Notes: generated by a model from the sequence alone, not told the origin. Shown: positions 6,863-17,127, counted from the first letter of the stretch. The stretch: DNA of 49,847 bases from Solirubrobacterales bacterium (GCA_025963965.1 JAOPZS010000137.1:1-49847), one strand, 5' to 3'. Numbers and translations: made by a program.

Positions 6863-9120
6863 GTGCCGCGGCGACGCTGCCGAGCCTCACCGACGCGATC
6901 GCGCTCGGCCTCACAGACTCCGAGTACGAGCTGATCTGCGAGAAGCAGGGCGCTCCACCGAACATCCTCGAGCTGGCGATGTACTCGCTGCTGTGGAGCG
7001 AGCACTGTGCCTACAAGCACTCCAAGAAGCTGCTGCGCACGCTCCCGACCGAAGGGCCCCACGTGGTGATGGGCCCCGGCGAGAACGCAGGAGCCGTCGA
7101 TGCCGGGCACGGCCTCGTCTGCGCCTTCAAGGTCGAGTCCCACAACCACCCGAGCGCCGTCGAGCCCTTCCAGGGCGCCGCCACCGGCGTCGGCGGCATC
7201 CTCCGCGACATCTTCGCGATCGGCGCCCGTCCCGTGGCGGTGCTCGACTCGCTGCGCTTCGGCGAGCTGGGCGGCCCCGGCTCGGCGCGCTCGCGCTACC
7301 TGCTCGACGGCGCAGTCTCGGGCATCGGCCACTACGGCAACTCGATCGGCGTGCCGACGGTTGGCGGCGAGGTCTACTTCGAGGGGCCCTACGAGCAGAA
7401 CTGCCTAGTCAACGCGATGGCCCTCGGCCTCGCCCCGCGCGAGGCGCTCGTGCGCAGCGCCGCCGCCGGCCCCGGCAACGCGGTCGTGCTGTTCGGCGCC
7501 TCGACCGGCCGCGACGGGATCGGCGGGGCCTCGGTGCTGGCCTCGGCCGAGCTCGGCGAGGACGACGACAAGCGCCCGACCGTGCAGGTCGGAGACCCCT
7601 TCGAGGAGAAGAAGCTGCTCGAGTGCTCGCTCGAGCTGCTGGAGCTCGGCCTGCTCGTCGCGCTCCAGGATCTCGGCGCCGCCGGCCTCACCTCCTCGGC
7701 GTCGGAGATGGCCTCGAAAGGCGAGGTCGGGATCGACATCGACATCGCCGCCGTTCCGCTGCGCGAGGCCGACATGGAGCCGTTCGAGGTGATGGTCTCC
7801 GAGTCCCAGGAGCGGATGCTGTGCGTCGTCGAGCCGCGAAACGTGGACGCCGTGCTTGAGGTGTGCGAGAAGTGGGAGGTGAACGGCGCGGCGATCGGCG
7901 CCGTCACCGACACGGGCCGGATGCGCGTGCTGCGCGACGGGGAGCTGCTCGGCGACATGTCCGTCCGGGCGCTCGTCGACGACTGCCCGCTGTACGACCT
8001 TGACCCGGTGAAGCCCACGGCGGCGCTCTACCCGCCGCCCGCGGCGACGCTCTCGGCCGACGCCTCCCCGCAGGAGAGCCTGCTCGCGCTGCTCGCCAGC
8101 TCGAACATCGCCTCGCGCCGGCCGCTGTTCGAGCAGTACGACTCGATCGTCGGCTCGCGCACGATCCGCCGCCCCGAGCAGGCGGACGCCGCCGTGCTGG
8201 CGCTGCCCGACGGCAGCGCCCTGGCCGTCTCGATCGACGGCAACGGACGGCGCGTCGCAGCCGATCCGCGCAACGGCACGATCGCGACCGTGCTCGAGTG
8301 CGCCGCCAACCTCGCCTGTGTCGGCGCCGAGCCGCTCGGCACCACCAACAACCTCAACTTCGGCAACCCAGAGAAGCCGCACATCGCGTGGCAGCTGACC
8401 GAGGCGGTCGCCGGGCTCGGCGAGGCATGCCGCGCGCTCGCCGCCCCGATCGTCGGAGGCAACGTCTCTCTCTACAACGAGGGCGCGACCGGCCCGATCT
8501 ACCCGACCCCAGTGATCGGCATGGTGGGCCGCCTCCCCGACGGCCGCCGCGCCGGGCGCCTCGGCTTCCTGAACGCAGGTGACGGCCTCGCCCTGGTCGG
8601 CCCGTTCGCACCTTCCCAGCCGGCCTCGGAGCTCGCGAAGCTGCGCGGCCACGTGCTGCCCGACGGGCTGCCTCCGGTCAACCTTCCCGATGCGGTCGCG
8701 GCGCTCGCGGCGGTCCGCGAGGCGGTCCGTTCCGGCGCTCTCTCGAGTGCCCACGACGTAGCCGAGGGGGGCATCGCCGTGGCGCTCGCCGAGTGCGCCC
8801 TCGCCGGACGGCTCGGCGCGACCGTGACGCTCGGCGACGGCTGGTGGGAGGCGCTCGGCGCGCCCGGCGAAGACGGCGCGCCGAACTGGCCGGAGGGGGC
8901 GCGCGACGCCGCCCTGTTCGGCGAGGGACCCGCCGGGATCCTGGTCAGCGGCCCGGAGGCCGGTCTCAGGTCGCTCGCCGCCCAGACGCACGTCCGGCTG
9001 ATCGGCCACGTCGGCGGGGAGTGCCTTCGCATCGCCCTCGATGGGCAGGATCTGATCGACGCCTCGGTCGAGGAGCTGGCCGAGGCCCACGCCGGCGGGC
9101 TGAAGGGCTACTTCGCATGA
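6859..9120 (+). CDS. purL: FGAM synthase large subunit PurL
   Basis: A 753-residue short-type formylglycinamidine ribonucleotide synthase subunit, using ATP and ammonia from PurQ to convert FGAR to FGAM. Two AIR-synthetase-like halves are visible. The first starts with YSLLWSEHCAYKHSKK and contains GPGENAG and KVESHNHPSAVEPFQGAATGVGG; the second contains TTNNLNFGNPEKP, VGGNVSLYNE and SSAHDVAEGGIAVALAE. The GTG start lies in the GTGA overlap with the purQ stop. All expected regions are intact and there is no frameshift. The purF promoter hexamer lies 14 nt after the stop, so purL probably ends its operon or is followed by a second start of transcription. Confidence 0.96.
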   Translation: MSAAATLPSLTDAIALGLTDSEYELICEKQGAPPNILELAMYSLLWSEHCAYKHSKKLLRTLPTEGPHVVMGPGENAGAVDAGHGLVCAFKVESHNHPSAVEPFQGAATGVGGILRDIFAIGARPVAVLDSLRFGELGGPGSARSRYLLDGAVSGIGHYGNSIGVPTVGGEVYFEGPYEQNCLVNAMALGLAPREALVRSAAAGPGNAVVLFGASTGRDGIGGASVLASAELGEDDDKRPTVQVGDPFEEKKLLECSLELLELGLLVALQDLGAAGLTSSASEMASKGEVGIDIDIAAVPLREADMEPFEVMVSESQERMLCVVEPRNVDAVLEVCEKWEVNGAAIGAVTDTGRMRVLRDGELLGDMSVRALVDDCPLYDLDPVKPTAALYPPPAATLSADASPQESLLALLASSNIASRRPLFEQYDSIVGSRTIRRPEQADAAVLALPDGSALAVSIDGNGRRVAADPRNGTIATVLECAANLACVGAEPLGTTNNLNFGNPEKPHIAWQLTEAVAGLGEACRALAAPIVGGNVSLYNEGATGPIYPTPVIGMVGRLPDGRRAGRLGFLNAGDGLALVGPFAPSQPASELAKLRGHVLPDGLPPVNLPDAVAALAAVREAVRSGALSSAHDVAEGGIAVALAECALAGRLGATVTLGDGWWEALGAPGEDGAPNWPEGARDAALFGEGPAGILVSGPEAGLRSLAAQTHVRLIGHVGGECLRIALDGQDLIDASVEELAEAHAGGLKGYFA

Positions 9121-9134
9121 GACGCCCGGGTTGC

Positions 9135-9140
9135 TAGCTT
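9135..9140 (+). promoter_or_regulatory. -10 hexamer TAGCTT of purF
   Basis: TAGCTT ends 9 nt before the ATG at 9150. A GTG directly touching the hexamer (9141) would be in frame but lies too close to be transcribed, so the ATG is preferred. Confidence 0.5.
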
Positions 9141-9149
9141 GTGAAGACG

Positions 9150-10634
9150 ATGCGTGAGGGACCGCGCGACGAGTGCGGCGTGTTCGGCTTGTACGCGCCG
9201 GGCCACGAGGTGGCCCGTTTGTCTTACTTCGCCCTGTACGCCCTGCAGCACAGGGGCCAGGAGTCGGCCGGGATCGCCGCCGCCGACCGTGGCGGGCACA
9301 TCATCACGCGCCGTGAGCTCGGCCTCGTCAACCAGGTGTTCAGCGAGAACGACCTGCGCACGCTCGCCGGCGAGCTGGCGATCGGCCACGTCCGCTACTC
9401 GACGACCGGCTCGAACGCCTGGGAGAACTCGCAGCCGGTGCAGCGCTCAGAGGGCACGAACGGCTCGCGCCGCGAGGTCGCCCTGGCGCACAACGGCAAC
9501 CTGATCAACGCCCTGGAGCTCCACGAGGAGCTGCTCGCGAACGGTGTCTCGTTCAGCTCGACCTCAGACTCGGAGATCATCGCCGCGATGATCGCGACGA
9601 ACCCGGCCGAGCACGTCGAGGACGCGATCGCCGAGGTGCTGCCGCGCCTGCGCGGAGCGTTCTCGATCGTCGCCATGACCAAGGATCGGATCGTCGCCTT
9701 CCGCGACCCGCACGGGCTGCGCCCGCTCGCGATCGGGGTGCTCGACTCGGCTGAGGACGACGGCGAAGTGGGCCCCCGCTACTGCGTCGCCAGCGAGTCC
9801 TGCGCCTTCGACATCATCGGTGCCCGCTACCTGCGCGACGTCGAGCCCGGCGAGGTCGTCACGCTCGGCGAGCACGGTCTCGACAGCCGGATGGTCGCCC
9901 CTGACCAGCGCCGCGCCTTCTGTGTCTTCGAGTACATCTACTTCGCCCGTCCCGACTCGCGCATGAACGACCAGGTGCTGCAGGTCGCACGCGGGCGGAT
10001 GGGCGAGATCCTGTGGCGCGAGGCGCCCGTCGAGGCCGACATGGTGATCGCCGTGCCCGACTCCGGCAACGCCGCCGCGCGTGGCCTGGCCCGCGCCGCC
10101 GGCCTGCCCCAGGACGACGGCTTCGTAAAGAACCGCTACGTGGCGCGCACCTTCATCCAGCCCGGCCAGGAGCTGCGCAAGCACGGCCTGCGCCTGAAGT
10201 TCAACCCGCTGCCCGAGGTGATCGAGGGCAAGCGGCTGGTCGTCGTCGACGACTCGATCGTGCGTGGCAACACGACGCGCCAGATCGTGCAGATGCTGCG
10301 CGACTCTGGAGCCGCCGAGGTGCACATGCGGATCTCGGCGCCGCCGATCAAGCACCCCTGCCACTACGGGATCGACATGTCCACGCGCGAGGAGATGATC
10401 GCGCACAACCGAACCACCGAGCAGGTCGCCGCCGAGCTTGGCTGCGACTCGCTGCACTACCTCTCGCTCGGCGGCGTCTACGAGGCCGTTCGCGGAAGTC
10501 GCGAGACGCACTGCGACGCGTGCTTCACCGGTCACTACCCGCTCGCCGGCACGGACGAGGCGGGCGGCAAGTACGCGCTGGAGCCCGGCGAGGAGGCCGA
10601 GGAGGTCGCCGTGCTGCCGCTGACGCGAGCCTGA
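9150..10634 (+). CDS. purF: Amidophosphoribosyltransferase (PurF)
   Basis: Catalyses the first committed purine step, PRPP plus glutamine to phosphoribosylamine. With the ATG at 9150 the product starts MREGPRDECGVFGLY; family knowledge predicts removal of an 8-residue propeptide to expose Cys9 as the N-terminal glutaminase nucleophile. The PRPP loop is VVVDDSIVRGNTT. The four cysteine positions that bind a [4Fe-4S] cluster in the Bacillus-type enzyme appear to be kept: AFCVFEY, HPCHYGID and the pair in CDACFTGHYPL. It is therefore the iron-sulfur, propeptide-bearing class. The gene normally followed by purM is followed here by two small leftward genes. Confidence 0.95.
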   Translation: MREGPRDECGVFGLYAPGHEVARLSYFALYALQHRGQESAGIAAADRGGHIITRRELGLVNQVFSENDLRTLAGELAIGHVRYSTTGSNAWENSQPVQRSEGTNGSRREVALAHNGNLINALELHEELLANGVSFSSTSDSEIIAAMIATNPAEHVEDAIAEVLPRLRGAFSIVAMTKDRIVAFRDPHGLRPLAIGVLDSAEDDGEVGPRYCVASESCAFDIIGARYLRDVEPGEVVTLGEHGLDSRMVAPDQRRAFCVFEYIYFARPDSRMNDQVLQVARGRMGEILWREAPVEADMVIAVPDSGNAAARGLARAAGLPQDDGFVKNRYVARTFIQPGQELRKHGLRLKFNPLPEVIEGKRLVVVDDSIVRGNTTRQIVQMLRDSGAAEVHMRISAPPIKHPCHYGIDMSTREEMIAHNRTTEQVAAELGCDSLHYLSLGGVYEAVRGSRETHCDACFTGHYPLAGTDEAGGKYALEPGEEAEEVAVLPLTRA

Positions 10635-10662
10635 GAGGCCCGGCAGCCTTATCGCAGCGGCA

Positions 10663-11088
10663 TCACTGCTTCTTGGCCGAGAAGCTGGTCGAGCCGTTGC
10701 AGCCGGTGACCTGCAGGAATTCCGAGCGCAGGGTCCCGGTGGCGCGCTTTCCGTTGAACCTGCCCTGGTAGTAGACCTTCGCCGTCAGGCCGCTCGTGAA
10801 CAGGCCTTCGTAGGAGATCGAGCCCGTGAAGGCTCCCTTCTTGCTGATCCGCGCCGGCGTGGATTTCTGGATCTGGACGATCGCGGGCCGGTCGCAGAAG
10901 ACGGGCGCCGCCGGGATCGAGACGGACACCGAGCGGCCGGTCCGGGCGACCTTCAGCGTCATCGCCCCTTTGCCGTGCGCTGCGAGGCCCGTGTACCTGG
11001 CGCCCTTGACCGGGCCCGCGGCCTCGGCTGCTGTTGCGCTTGCCGCGAGTGCGACGACCGTTGCCGCCGCGCATATCCGCCTGTTCAT
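10663..11088 (-). CDS. Secreted protein of unknown family
   Basis: A 141-residue protein with a clear signal peptide (MNRRICAAATVVALAASATAAEA, cleavage near residue 24). The mature part of about 118 residues is rich in beta-strand-type sequence and basic residues, with two cysteines (VFCDRPAIV and VTGCNGSTS) that could form one disulfide. I do not recognise the family. The ATG follows GAGGAGAGGG, a strong ribosome site. It interrupts the purine cluster on the opposite strand, where purM is often found, and it ends 28 nt from the purF stop, so the two genes are convergent. No evidence links it to purine metabolism. Confidence 0.7.
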   Translation of the reverse strand: MNRRICAAATVVALAASATAAEAAGPVKGARYTGLAAHGKGAMTLKVARTGRSVSVSIPAAPVFCDRPAIVQIQKSTPARISKKGAFTGSISYEGLFTSGLTAKVYYQGRFNGKRATGTLRSEFLQVTGCNGSTSFSAKKQ

Positions 11089-11194
11089 CGCCGGTCCCTC
11101 TCCTCGTCCACGCGCTGTCCTGGAGGATCAATCTAGCCGCCCGCGAGCGGTTGCGCGCCGCTGACGGGGGGGAGCCGCGGCCCTTCCCGCAGCC

Positions 11195-11338
11195 TCAGCC
11201 GAGGTGATCCTCGCGCGAGGCGGAAGCGTCGTTGTAGCGGTTGTTGTACGGCGTGCGGCCGATCAGCGCGCCGTTGCCGCGAAGCGCGGCGCCGAGGCCG
11301 GTCATGACGAGCACCGTGATGAGGATTCCTAGAAGCAT
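11195..11338 (-). CDS. Small single-span membrane protein
   Basis: A 47-residue product. The frame opens further upstream, but the ATG at 11338 is chosen because AAGGGA lies at good spacing before it and the product then begins directly with a hydrophobic helix, MLLGILITVLVMTGLGAAL, followed by a polar tail ending NDASASREDHLG. It resembles the many small actinobacterial membrane proteins of unknown role. It stands alone between the secreted protein and purN, divergent from purN. The existence of the gene rests on the ribosome site and membrane helix only. Confidence 0.5.
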   Translation of the reverse strand: MLLGILITVLVMTGLGAALRGNGALIGRTPYNNRYNDASASREDHLG

Positions 11339-11506
11339 GGTCGTTCCCTTCTTGCCGTTGACTCCAGCAGCAGCCCCCTGCTCCCACACTCATTAACGGA
11401 CGCCGGCCGCGATCGCACTGTGAGGTTGCGCACAGCGGGGGAGATCTTGCAGGCGCTGCTGCGCGGGCGGGCACCCTCGGCCCCGCGTCGCCGTCGGCGC
11501 CGGAGC

Positions 11507-11512
11507 TATCGT
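11507..11512 (+). promoter_or_regulatory. -10 hexamer TATCGT of purN
   Basis: TATCGT ends 8 nt before the GTG of purN with no ribosome site; this restarts transcription of the purine genes after the interruption. Confidence 0.5.
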
Positions 11513-11520
11513 CCGATCGC

Positions 11521-12147
11521 GTGTCGCAACGACTCCCCATCGCCGTGCTCGTCTCCGGAGCCGGTACGAACCTGCAGGCGCTGCTCGACAGCGTCCACGG
11601 GCAGGAGGCCGAGATCGTCGCCGTCGCCTCGAGCGATGCCGCCGCCGGCGCGCTGGGGCGGGCACGCGAGCGTGGCGTGCCCGAGCGGGCCTTTCCCCGC
11701 GGCGAGTACGCCGACCGCACGGCCCGGGACGCCGCGATGGCCGAGTGGGTGCGGGGACGGGGGGCGCGCCTGGTCGTCCTCGCCGGATACATGGAGCTGC
11801 TCGGCGAGGACTTCCTCGCCGGCTTTCCCGGAGCCGTCATCAACGTCCACCCGTCGCTGCTGCCCGCATTCCCCGGGCTCGGTGCGGTCGAGCAGGCGCT
11901 CGCCTACGGCGTCAAGGTCTTCGGCGTCACCGTGCACTTCGTCGACGCCGGCGTCGACACCGGGCCGGTGATCCTGCAGGGCACCGTCGCCCTCGAGGAT
12001 CCCGGCGGCCCAGAGGAGGTGCTGGCGGCCCTGCGACCGCTCGAGCACGAGCTGCTGCCGCGCGCCGTGCGGCTGTTCGCCGCCGGTGCCCTGAGGAGCG
12101 ATCCGGGCAACCCGCGGCGGATCGCGATCGCCCACCCCGCGGGATAG
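11521..12147 (+). CDS. purN: Phosphoribosylglycinamide formyltransferase (PurN)
   Basis: A 208-residue folate-dependent GAR transformylase that uses 10-formyl-THF. Seen: IAVLVSGAGTNLQALLD with the phosphate-binding glycine-rich loop, and the catalytic Asn/His/Asp set in INVHPSLLPAFPG and VDAGVDTGPVI. The GTG start gives the correct family N-terminus (MSQRLPIAVLVSG). The stop TAG (12145-12147) is the first half of the purH promoter hexamer. Formate-dependent PurT is an alternative enzyme for this step but is not seen here. Confidence 0.95.
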   Translation: MSQRLPIAVLVSGAGTNLQALLDSVHGQEAEIVAVASSDAAAGALGRARERGVPERAFPRGEYADRTARDAAMAEWVRGRGARLVVLAGYMELLGEDFLAGFPGAVINVHPSLLPAFPGLGAVEQALAYGVKVFGVTVHFVDAGVDTGPVILQGTVALEDPGGPEEVLAALRPLEHELLPRAVRLFAAGALRSDPGNPRRIAIAHPAG

Positions 12148-12150
12148 GCT
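12145..12150 (+). promoter_or_regulatory. -10 hexamer TAGGCT of purH, overlapping the purN stop codon
   Basis: TAGGCT ends 6 nt before the purH ATG. Its first three bases are the TAG stop of purN. GGGGG in the gap could alternatively serve as a close ribosome site. Confidence 0.4.
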
Positions 12151-12156
12151 GGGGGC

Positions 12157-13773
<1,617 letters not shown>

Positions 13774-13806
13774 ACCTGCGGCCCGCTCGTGGGCAGCGCC
13801 GGGCGC

Positions 13807-13812
13807 TACGAT
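13807..13812 (+). promoter_or_regulatory. -10 hexamer TACGAT of the DUF2277 gene
   Basis: TACGAT ends 7 nt before the ATG at 13820; leaderless-type spacing, although GGGGG in the gap might also act as a short ribosome site. Confidence 0.4.
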
Positions 13813-13819
13813 CGGGGGC

Positions 13820-14092
13820 ATGTGTCGAAACATCCGCACCCTCTACAACTTCGAGCCGGCCGCCAGTGACGACGAGGTCAGGGCCGCGGCGCTGCAGTAC
13901 GTCCGCAAGATCAGCGGCTTCACGAAGCCCTCGGCGGCCAACGCCGATGCCTTCGAGCGGGCCGTCGATGAGGTCGCGGCCGTCTCCCGCCACCTGCTCG
14001 AGCACCTCGAGACGAGCGCTCCGCCGAAGGACCGCGAGGTCGAGGCGGCAAAGGCGCGTGCCCGCGCCGCCCAGCGCTACGCCGCCGCCTAG
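13820..14092 (+). CDS. DUF2277 family protein
   Basis: A 90-residue cytoplasmic protein that matches the DUF2277 family over its whole length: MCRNIRTLYNFEPAASDDEV at the start, AALQYVRKISGFTKPSAAN in the middle and an alpha-helical, Lys/Arg/Ala-rich tail. The family's function is unknown. The start is fixed by the highly conserved MCRNI. Upstream open sequence is a shadow of purH. It lies 46 nt after purH on the same strand and could be read through from it, but it has its own hexamer. Confidence 0.88.
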   Translation: MCRNIRTLYNFEPAASDDEVRAAALQYVRKISGFTKPSAANADAFERAVDEVAAVSRHLLEHLETSAPPKDREVEAAKARARAAQRYAAA

Positions 14093-14232
14093 GCGCGGCG
14101 GCCGAGCATCTCGACCGGATCGCCGCCCCCGCGGGAGTTCGGCGACGGACCGCCACGAGAGCGTTGGCCGGATCCCCGTGGTGCTGGTCGGCGTCAGCCT
14201 GCTCAGGGGACCATGTTGACCCAGCGAGGCAC

Positions 14233-14261
14233 TTGAAAGACGATGCATAACGATATATCGT
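14233..14261 (+). promoter_or_regulatory. Promoter of the padR gene (TTGAAA-17-TATCGT)
   Basis: TTGAAA at 14233-14238 and TATCGT at 14256-14261 are separated by 17 bp. The -10 falls within the palindromic operator described next, a layout that allows repression by steric block. Confidence 0.5.
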
Positions 14262-14286
14262 GATAGCTACAAGATAGTTCACGATA
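14250..14286. promoter_or_regulatory. PadR operator: palindrome plus inverted repeat
   Basis: The 12-bp perfect palindrome ACGATATATCGT (14250-14261) overlaps a second element, TATCGTGA (14256-14263) with its exact complement TCACGATA (14279-14286), 15 bp apart. Both lie between the -10 and the ribosome site of the padR gene. AT-rich dyads of this type are typical PadR-family operators, so autoregulation is inferred. Confidence 0.7.
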
Positions 14287-14296
14287 GGAGCAGACG

Positions 14297-14911
14297 ATGC
14301 ACAGTCATTCAGTCGAGACACCAGGCGGCCGCTGCCGTCACCGCCGCCACGGCTTCGGCCCCGGGGGACATGCCCTCCTGGCCGAGCTGGGCGGCTTCGG
14401 CGCGGGTCGCGGCCCGCGCGGTCGCGGGCGCAAGGCGCGTCGCGGCGACATCCGCACCGCGGCGTTGCTGCTGCTCGCCGAGGAGCCGCGCAACGGCTAC
14501 CAGATCATGCAGGTGATCGAGGAGCGCAGCGGCGGCGCGTGGAGCCCGAGCCCCGGCTCGGTCTACCCGGCGCTCGCGCAGCTCGAGGACGAGGGCCTGA
14601 TCCGCACGGAGGAGAGCGAGGGGCGCAAGCTGTTCGCGATCACCGACGCGGGCCGCAAGACGGTCGGCGAGCGGAGCGCGGAGCTGCCCGCGCCATGGGA
14701 GCAGATGAGCGACGAGCTCAGCCCCGGGCTGCGGGAGCTGGGCAAGCTGATGCGCGAGGTCGCCTTTGCGTTCTCGCAGGTGATGCGCACCGGCAGCGAG
14801 GCGCAGGTCGCGCGGGCCGGCGAGGTGCTGGCGAGCACCCGCAAAGAGCTCTACCGGATCCTCGCCGACGGCGAGGAGGCCGGCGAGAGCGCTCCCGGCT
14901 CGGAGGCCTAG
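14297..14911 (+). CDS. PadR family transcriptional regulator
   Basis: A 204-residue DNA-binding protein. After a basic, Gly/His/Arg-rich N-terminal tail (residues 1-50) comes the winged-helix PadR domain: ALLLLAEEPRNGYQIMQVIEE, the SPSPGSVYPALAQLEDEGLI recognition segment and the wing with FAITDAG. A long helical C-terminal region (about residues 130-200) is the expected dimerisation part. The ATG follows AGGAG, 6 nt away. PadR repressors usually control a neighbouring transporter or stress gene; here the next gene is a secreted cupredoxin, 201 nt downstream on the same strand, but no operator copy is visible in front of it. The dyad at 14250-14286 indicates that the protein represses itself. 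Confidence 0.88.
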   Translation: MHSHSVETPGGRCRHRRHGFGPGGHALLAELGGFGAGRGPRGRGRKARRGDIRTAALLLLAEEPRNGYQIMQVIEERSGGAWSPSPGSVYPALAQLEDEGLIRTEESEGRKLFAITDAGRKTVGERSAELPAPWEQMSDELSPGLRELGKLMREVAFAFSQVMRTGSEAQVARAGEVLASTRKELYRILADGEEAGESAPGSEA

Positions 14912-15112
14912 CGCGCCATCGCGGGTGGCAGGGCGGCGGCCTGCAGAGTGCCGCCCGGCCGCCGCGCGGGACGCCGCGGCGCGCGTCGATCCGGACGCTC
15001 AGCGGCCTGCCAGGAGCCCGACAGCACCCTGCGGCCGCGTCGTGACCGAGGGAAACACAACGCTGTAGGGTGCGGGCGACAGGCTGGTGTTCGCGTCGAT
15101 ACAGGGGGAACA

Positions 15113-16186
15113 ATGATCTTGCAACGTAGGCGGCTGTTCGGTGCGATCGCGGGGGCGTCGGTCGCGTTGGCGGGTCTCACGGCATCCTCGGCCTCGGCGC
15201 TCGTCGCGCCGGTCGCCGCCGGGCCGCCGAAGCCCGTGAATGTCGCCGATCTCGATTTCAACGGGTTCTTCCCAAGTGCCACGCGCGTACGCGTCGGCGA
15301 CTCGGTCAGCTTCTCGATCAACGGGTTCCACACCGTCAGCTTCCTGCCGGCAGGGCAGGCGCCGCCTCCCCTGATCATCCCGGCGGCATCGAACCCGATC
15401 ACGGGCAAGCTGGACGCCGCCGGCGCCGGATTCTGGTTCAACGGACAGCCGAATCAGGTGATCAACCCGGTCGTCGCCGCGCCGAGCGGCGCCAAGAAGT
15501 ACGCCGGGAAGGGCTACCTCAACAGCGGCCTGCCCGCCCCGTCCGGGCCGCCCAAGCCGTTCGTCGTGAAGTTCACCAAGGCGGGGAGCTACACGTACTT
15601 CTGCCTCGTGCACCCGGGCATGAAGGGCGTCGTCAAAGTGGTCGGCAAGCACCGGCCGGTGCCGAGCGTCAAGTTCGACGCCGCGGCTGCGCTCGCGCAG
15701 GCACGTGCCGCGAGGACAGTCGCGCTCGCGCTGCGAAAGGTCAAGCCCGCTGCCAACACCGTGCTGGCCGGCAACGACGGCAACGGCGCGACGGCATGGC
15801 TGCGCTTCTTCCCGAAGAGCCTGTCGGTGAAGAGCGGCACGACCGTCGAATTCAAGCTCTCGAGCAAGCGCGAGGTCCACACGATCACGTTCGGGCCCGC
15901 CGCGTACACGGGGGAAATCGAGAAGACGTTCACCGCGCCTGTGGCGAACCCCGCCGGTCCGCCGACGCTGGTCGTGAACCCGCTCGGCGCCTATCCGAGC
16001 GACGTACCGTCACTGCCCCCCTACACGGGCGCCAACCACGGCAACGGCTTCGAGGGGTCAGGGATTCTCGCCGCCGGTCCGCCGCTGCCCTCGGCGGTCA
16101 AGATCACGTTCACCAAACCGGGCGTGTACTCCTATGAGTGCGTGGTTCACCCGGGCATGGACGGCAAGATCACCGTCACGAAATGA
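15113..16186 (+). CDS. Secreted protein with two amicyanin-like cupredoxin domains
   Basis: A 357-residue exported protein. The ATG at 15113 follows AGGGGGAA and starts a signal peptide (MILQRRRLFGAIAGASVALAG, cleavage about residue 30, possibly Tat-like because of the RRR). Two cupredoxin domains each keep a full type 1 copper set: His73, Cys164, His167, Met170 in domain 1 (FHTVSF ... YFCLVHPGMKG) and His256, Cys343, His346, Met349 in domain 2 (VHTITF ... YECVVHPGMDG). The C-x2-H-x2-M spacing is that of amicyanin rather than plastocyanin. Both domains have long insertions between the first His and the Cys. An extracytoplasmic electron carrier or copper protein is inferred; the partner is unknown. 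Confidence 0.85.
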   Translation: MILQRRRLFGAIAGASVALAGLTASSASALVAPVAAGPPKPVNVADLDFNGFFPSATRVRVGDSVSFSINGFHTVSFLPAGQAPPPLIIPAASNPITGKLDAAGAGFWFNGQPNQVINPVVAAPSGAKKYAGKGYLNSGLPAPSGPPKPFVVKFTKAGSYTYFCLVHPGMKGVVKVVGKHRPVPSVKFDAAAALAQARAARTVALALRKVKPAANTVLAGNDGNGATAWLRFFPKSLSVKSGTTVEFKLSSKREVHTITFGPAAYTGEIEKTFTAPVANPAGPPTLVVNPLGAYPSDVPSLPPYTGANHGNGFEGSGILAAGPPLPSAVKITFTKPGVYSYECVVHPGMDGKITVTK

Positions 16187-16205
16187 GCGGGGCGCGAGGC
16201 GGCGG

Positions 16206-17117
16206 CTAGGGCAGCGCCGTCTCGCCGCCTGGCCGGTCCAGCACGCTCGCAGCGACGCCCAGCAGCGGGTCCATGCCCTCGGCCTCGGCTGATGTCTCGG
16301 CGAGCCGCACGTTCTCGCGCAGCGCATCCATGTCGGCCCGCGCCTGGCGTTCCACCAGTGGCTGCAGGAACCCGCGCAGGCGTAGCATCGGGCCGATCCA
16401 GCGTGGCGCCCAGAGCCGCGCCGAGCGCTTCGCGACACCGCGCTCGATCGCATCGATCGCGATCGACAGCGGCGCCGGGTTGCGCATGAAGGCGGGCATC
16501 TTCGCGGTCATCGCTTCGGCCGAGGGCTGCGCGAAGCTCGCTTTGACGAGGTCCGTGTCGAGAAACCCGAAGTACGCACACCCGACGGCCGCGCCCGATG
16601 GCGCCAGCTCGAGGCGCAGCGAGTCGGTCAGCGCCTCGACGCCCGCCTTGGCAGCCGTATAGGGGCCCATCATCGGCGCGTGTGTGATCGCCGAGAGCGA
16701 GCAGATGTTCAACAGGTAGCCGCGGCTGCGCACGATCTCCCCGACGACCGCGCGGTCGGTCCGCCACACGCCGAGCAGGTTCACGGCGAGCGTCCTCTCG
16801 ACCTGCTCGACCGGCGCGCTCGCGAGCGTGCCCATGAACGAGATCCCGGCGTTGGCGATGGCCACGTCGATCGTTGCGAAGCGCTCGACCGTCTTGGCGA
16901 CGCACTCCTGCAGCGCCGCCAGGTCGGTCACGTCGGCCTCGAGCGCGATCGCCCGCTCGCCGAGGCGGGCGGCGTTCTCGGCGAGGCGGTCCGGCTCGAG
17001 CCCGACGAGCGCGACGTTCGCGCCGCGCGCGTACAGCCGCTCCGCCGTGGCCGCGCCGATGCCGCGGGCGGCGCCAGTGATGAACGCGGTCCTGCCGCGC
17101 AGGTCGAGCCCACTCAT
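16206..17117 (-). CDS. Short-chain dehydrogenase/reductase
   Basis: A 303-residue classical SDR. The ATG at 17117 yields MSGLDLRGRTAFITGAARGI; upstream open sequence is a shadow of the amidase gene. Seen: the TGAARGIG dinucleotide loop, DVTDL, the NAGIS motif, a serine in LLNICSLSAI, and the catalytic YTAAK. The C-terminal 70 residues extend past the usual 250-residue SDR and contain RLWAPRWIGPMLRLRGFLQP, a pattern seen in larger, lipid- or steroid-type SDRs. The substrate is unknown. It is divergent from the amidase; a TAGACT hexamer ends 10 nt before the start. Confidence 0.9.
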   Translation of the reverse strand: MSGLDLRGRTAFITGAARGIGAATAERLYARGANVALVGLEPDRLAENAARLGERAIALEADVTDLAALQECVAKTVERFATIDVAIANAGISFMGTLASAPVEQVERTLAVNLLGVWRTDRAVVGEIVRSRGYLLNICSLSAITHAPMMGPYTAAKAGVEALTDSLRLELAPSGAAVGCAYFGFLDTDLVKASFAQPSAEAMTAKMPAFMRNPAPLSIAIDAIERGVAKRSARLWAPRWIGPMLRLRGFLQPLVERQARADMDALRENVRLAETSAEAEGMDPLLGVAASVLDRPGGETALP

Positions 17118-17127
17118 CCCGCCGCGG

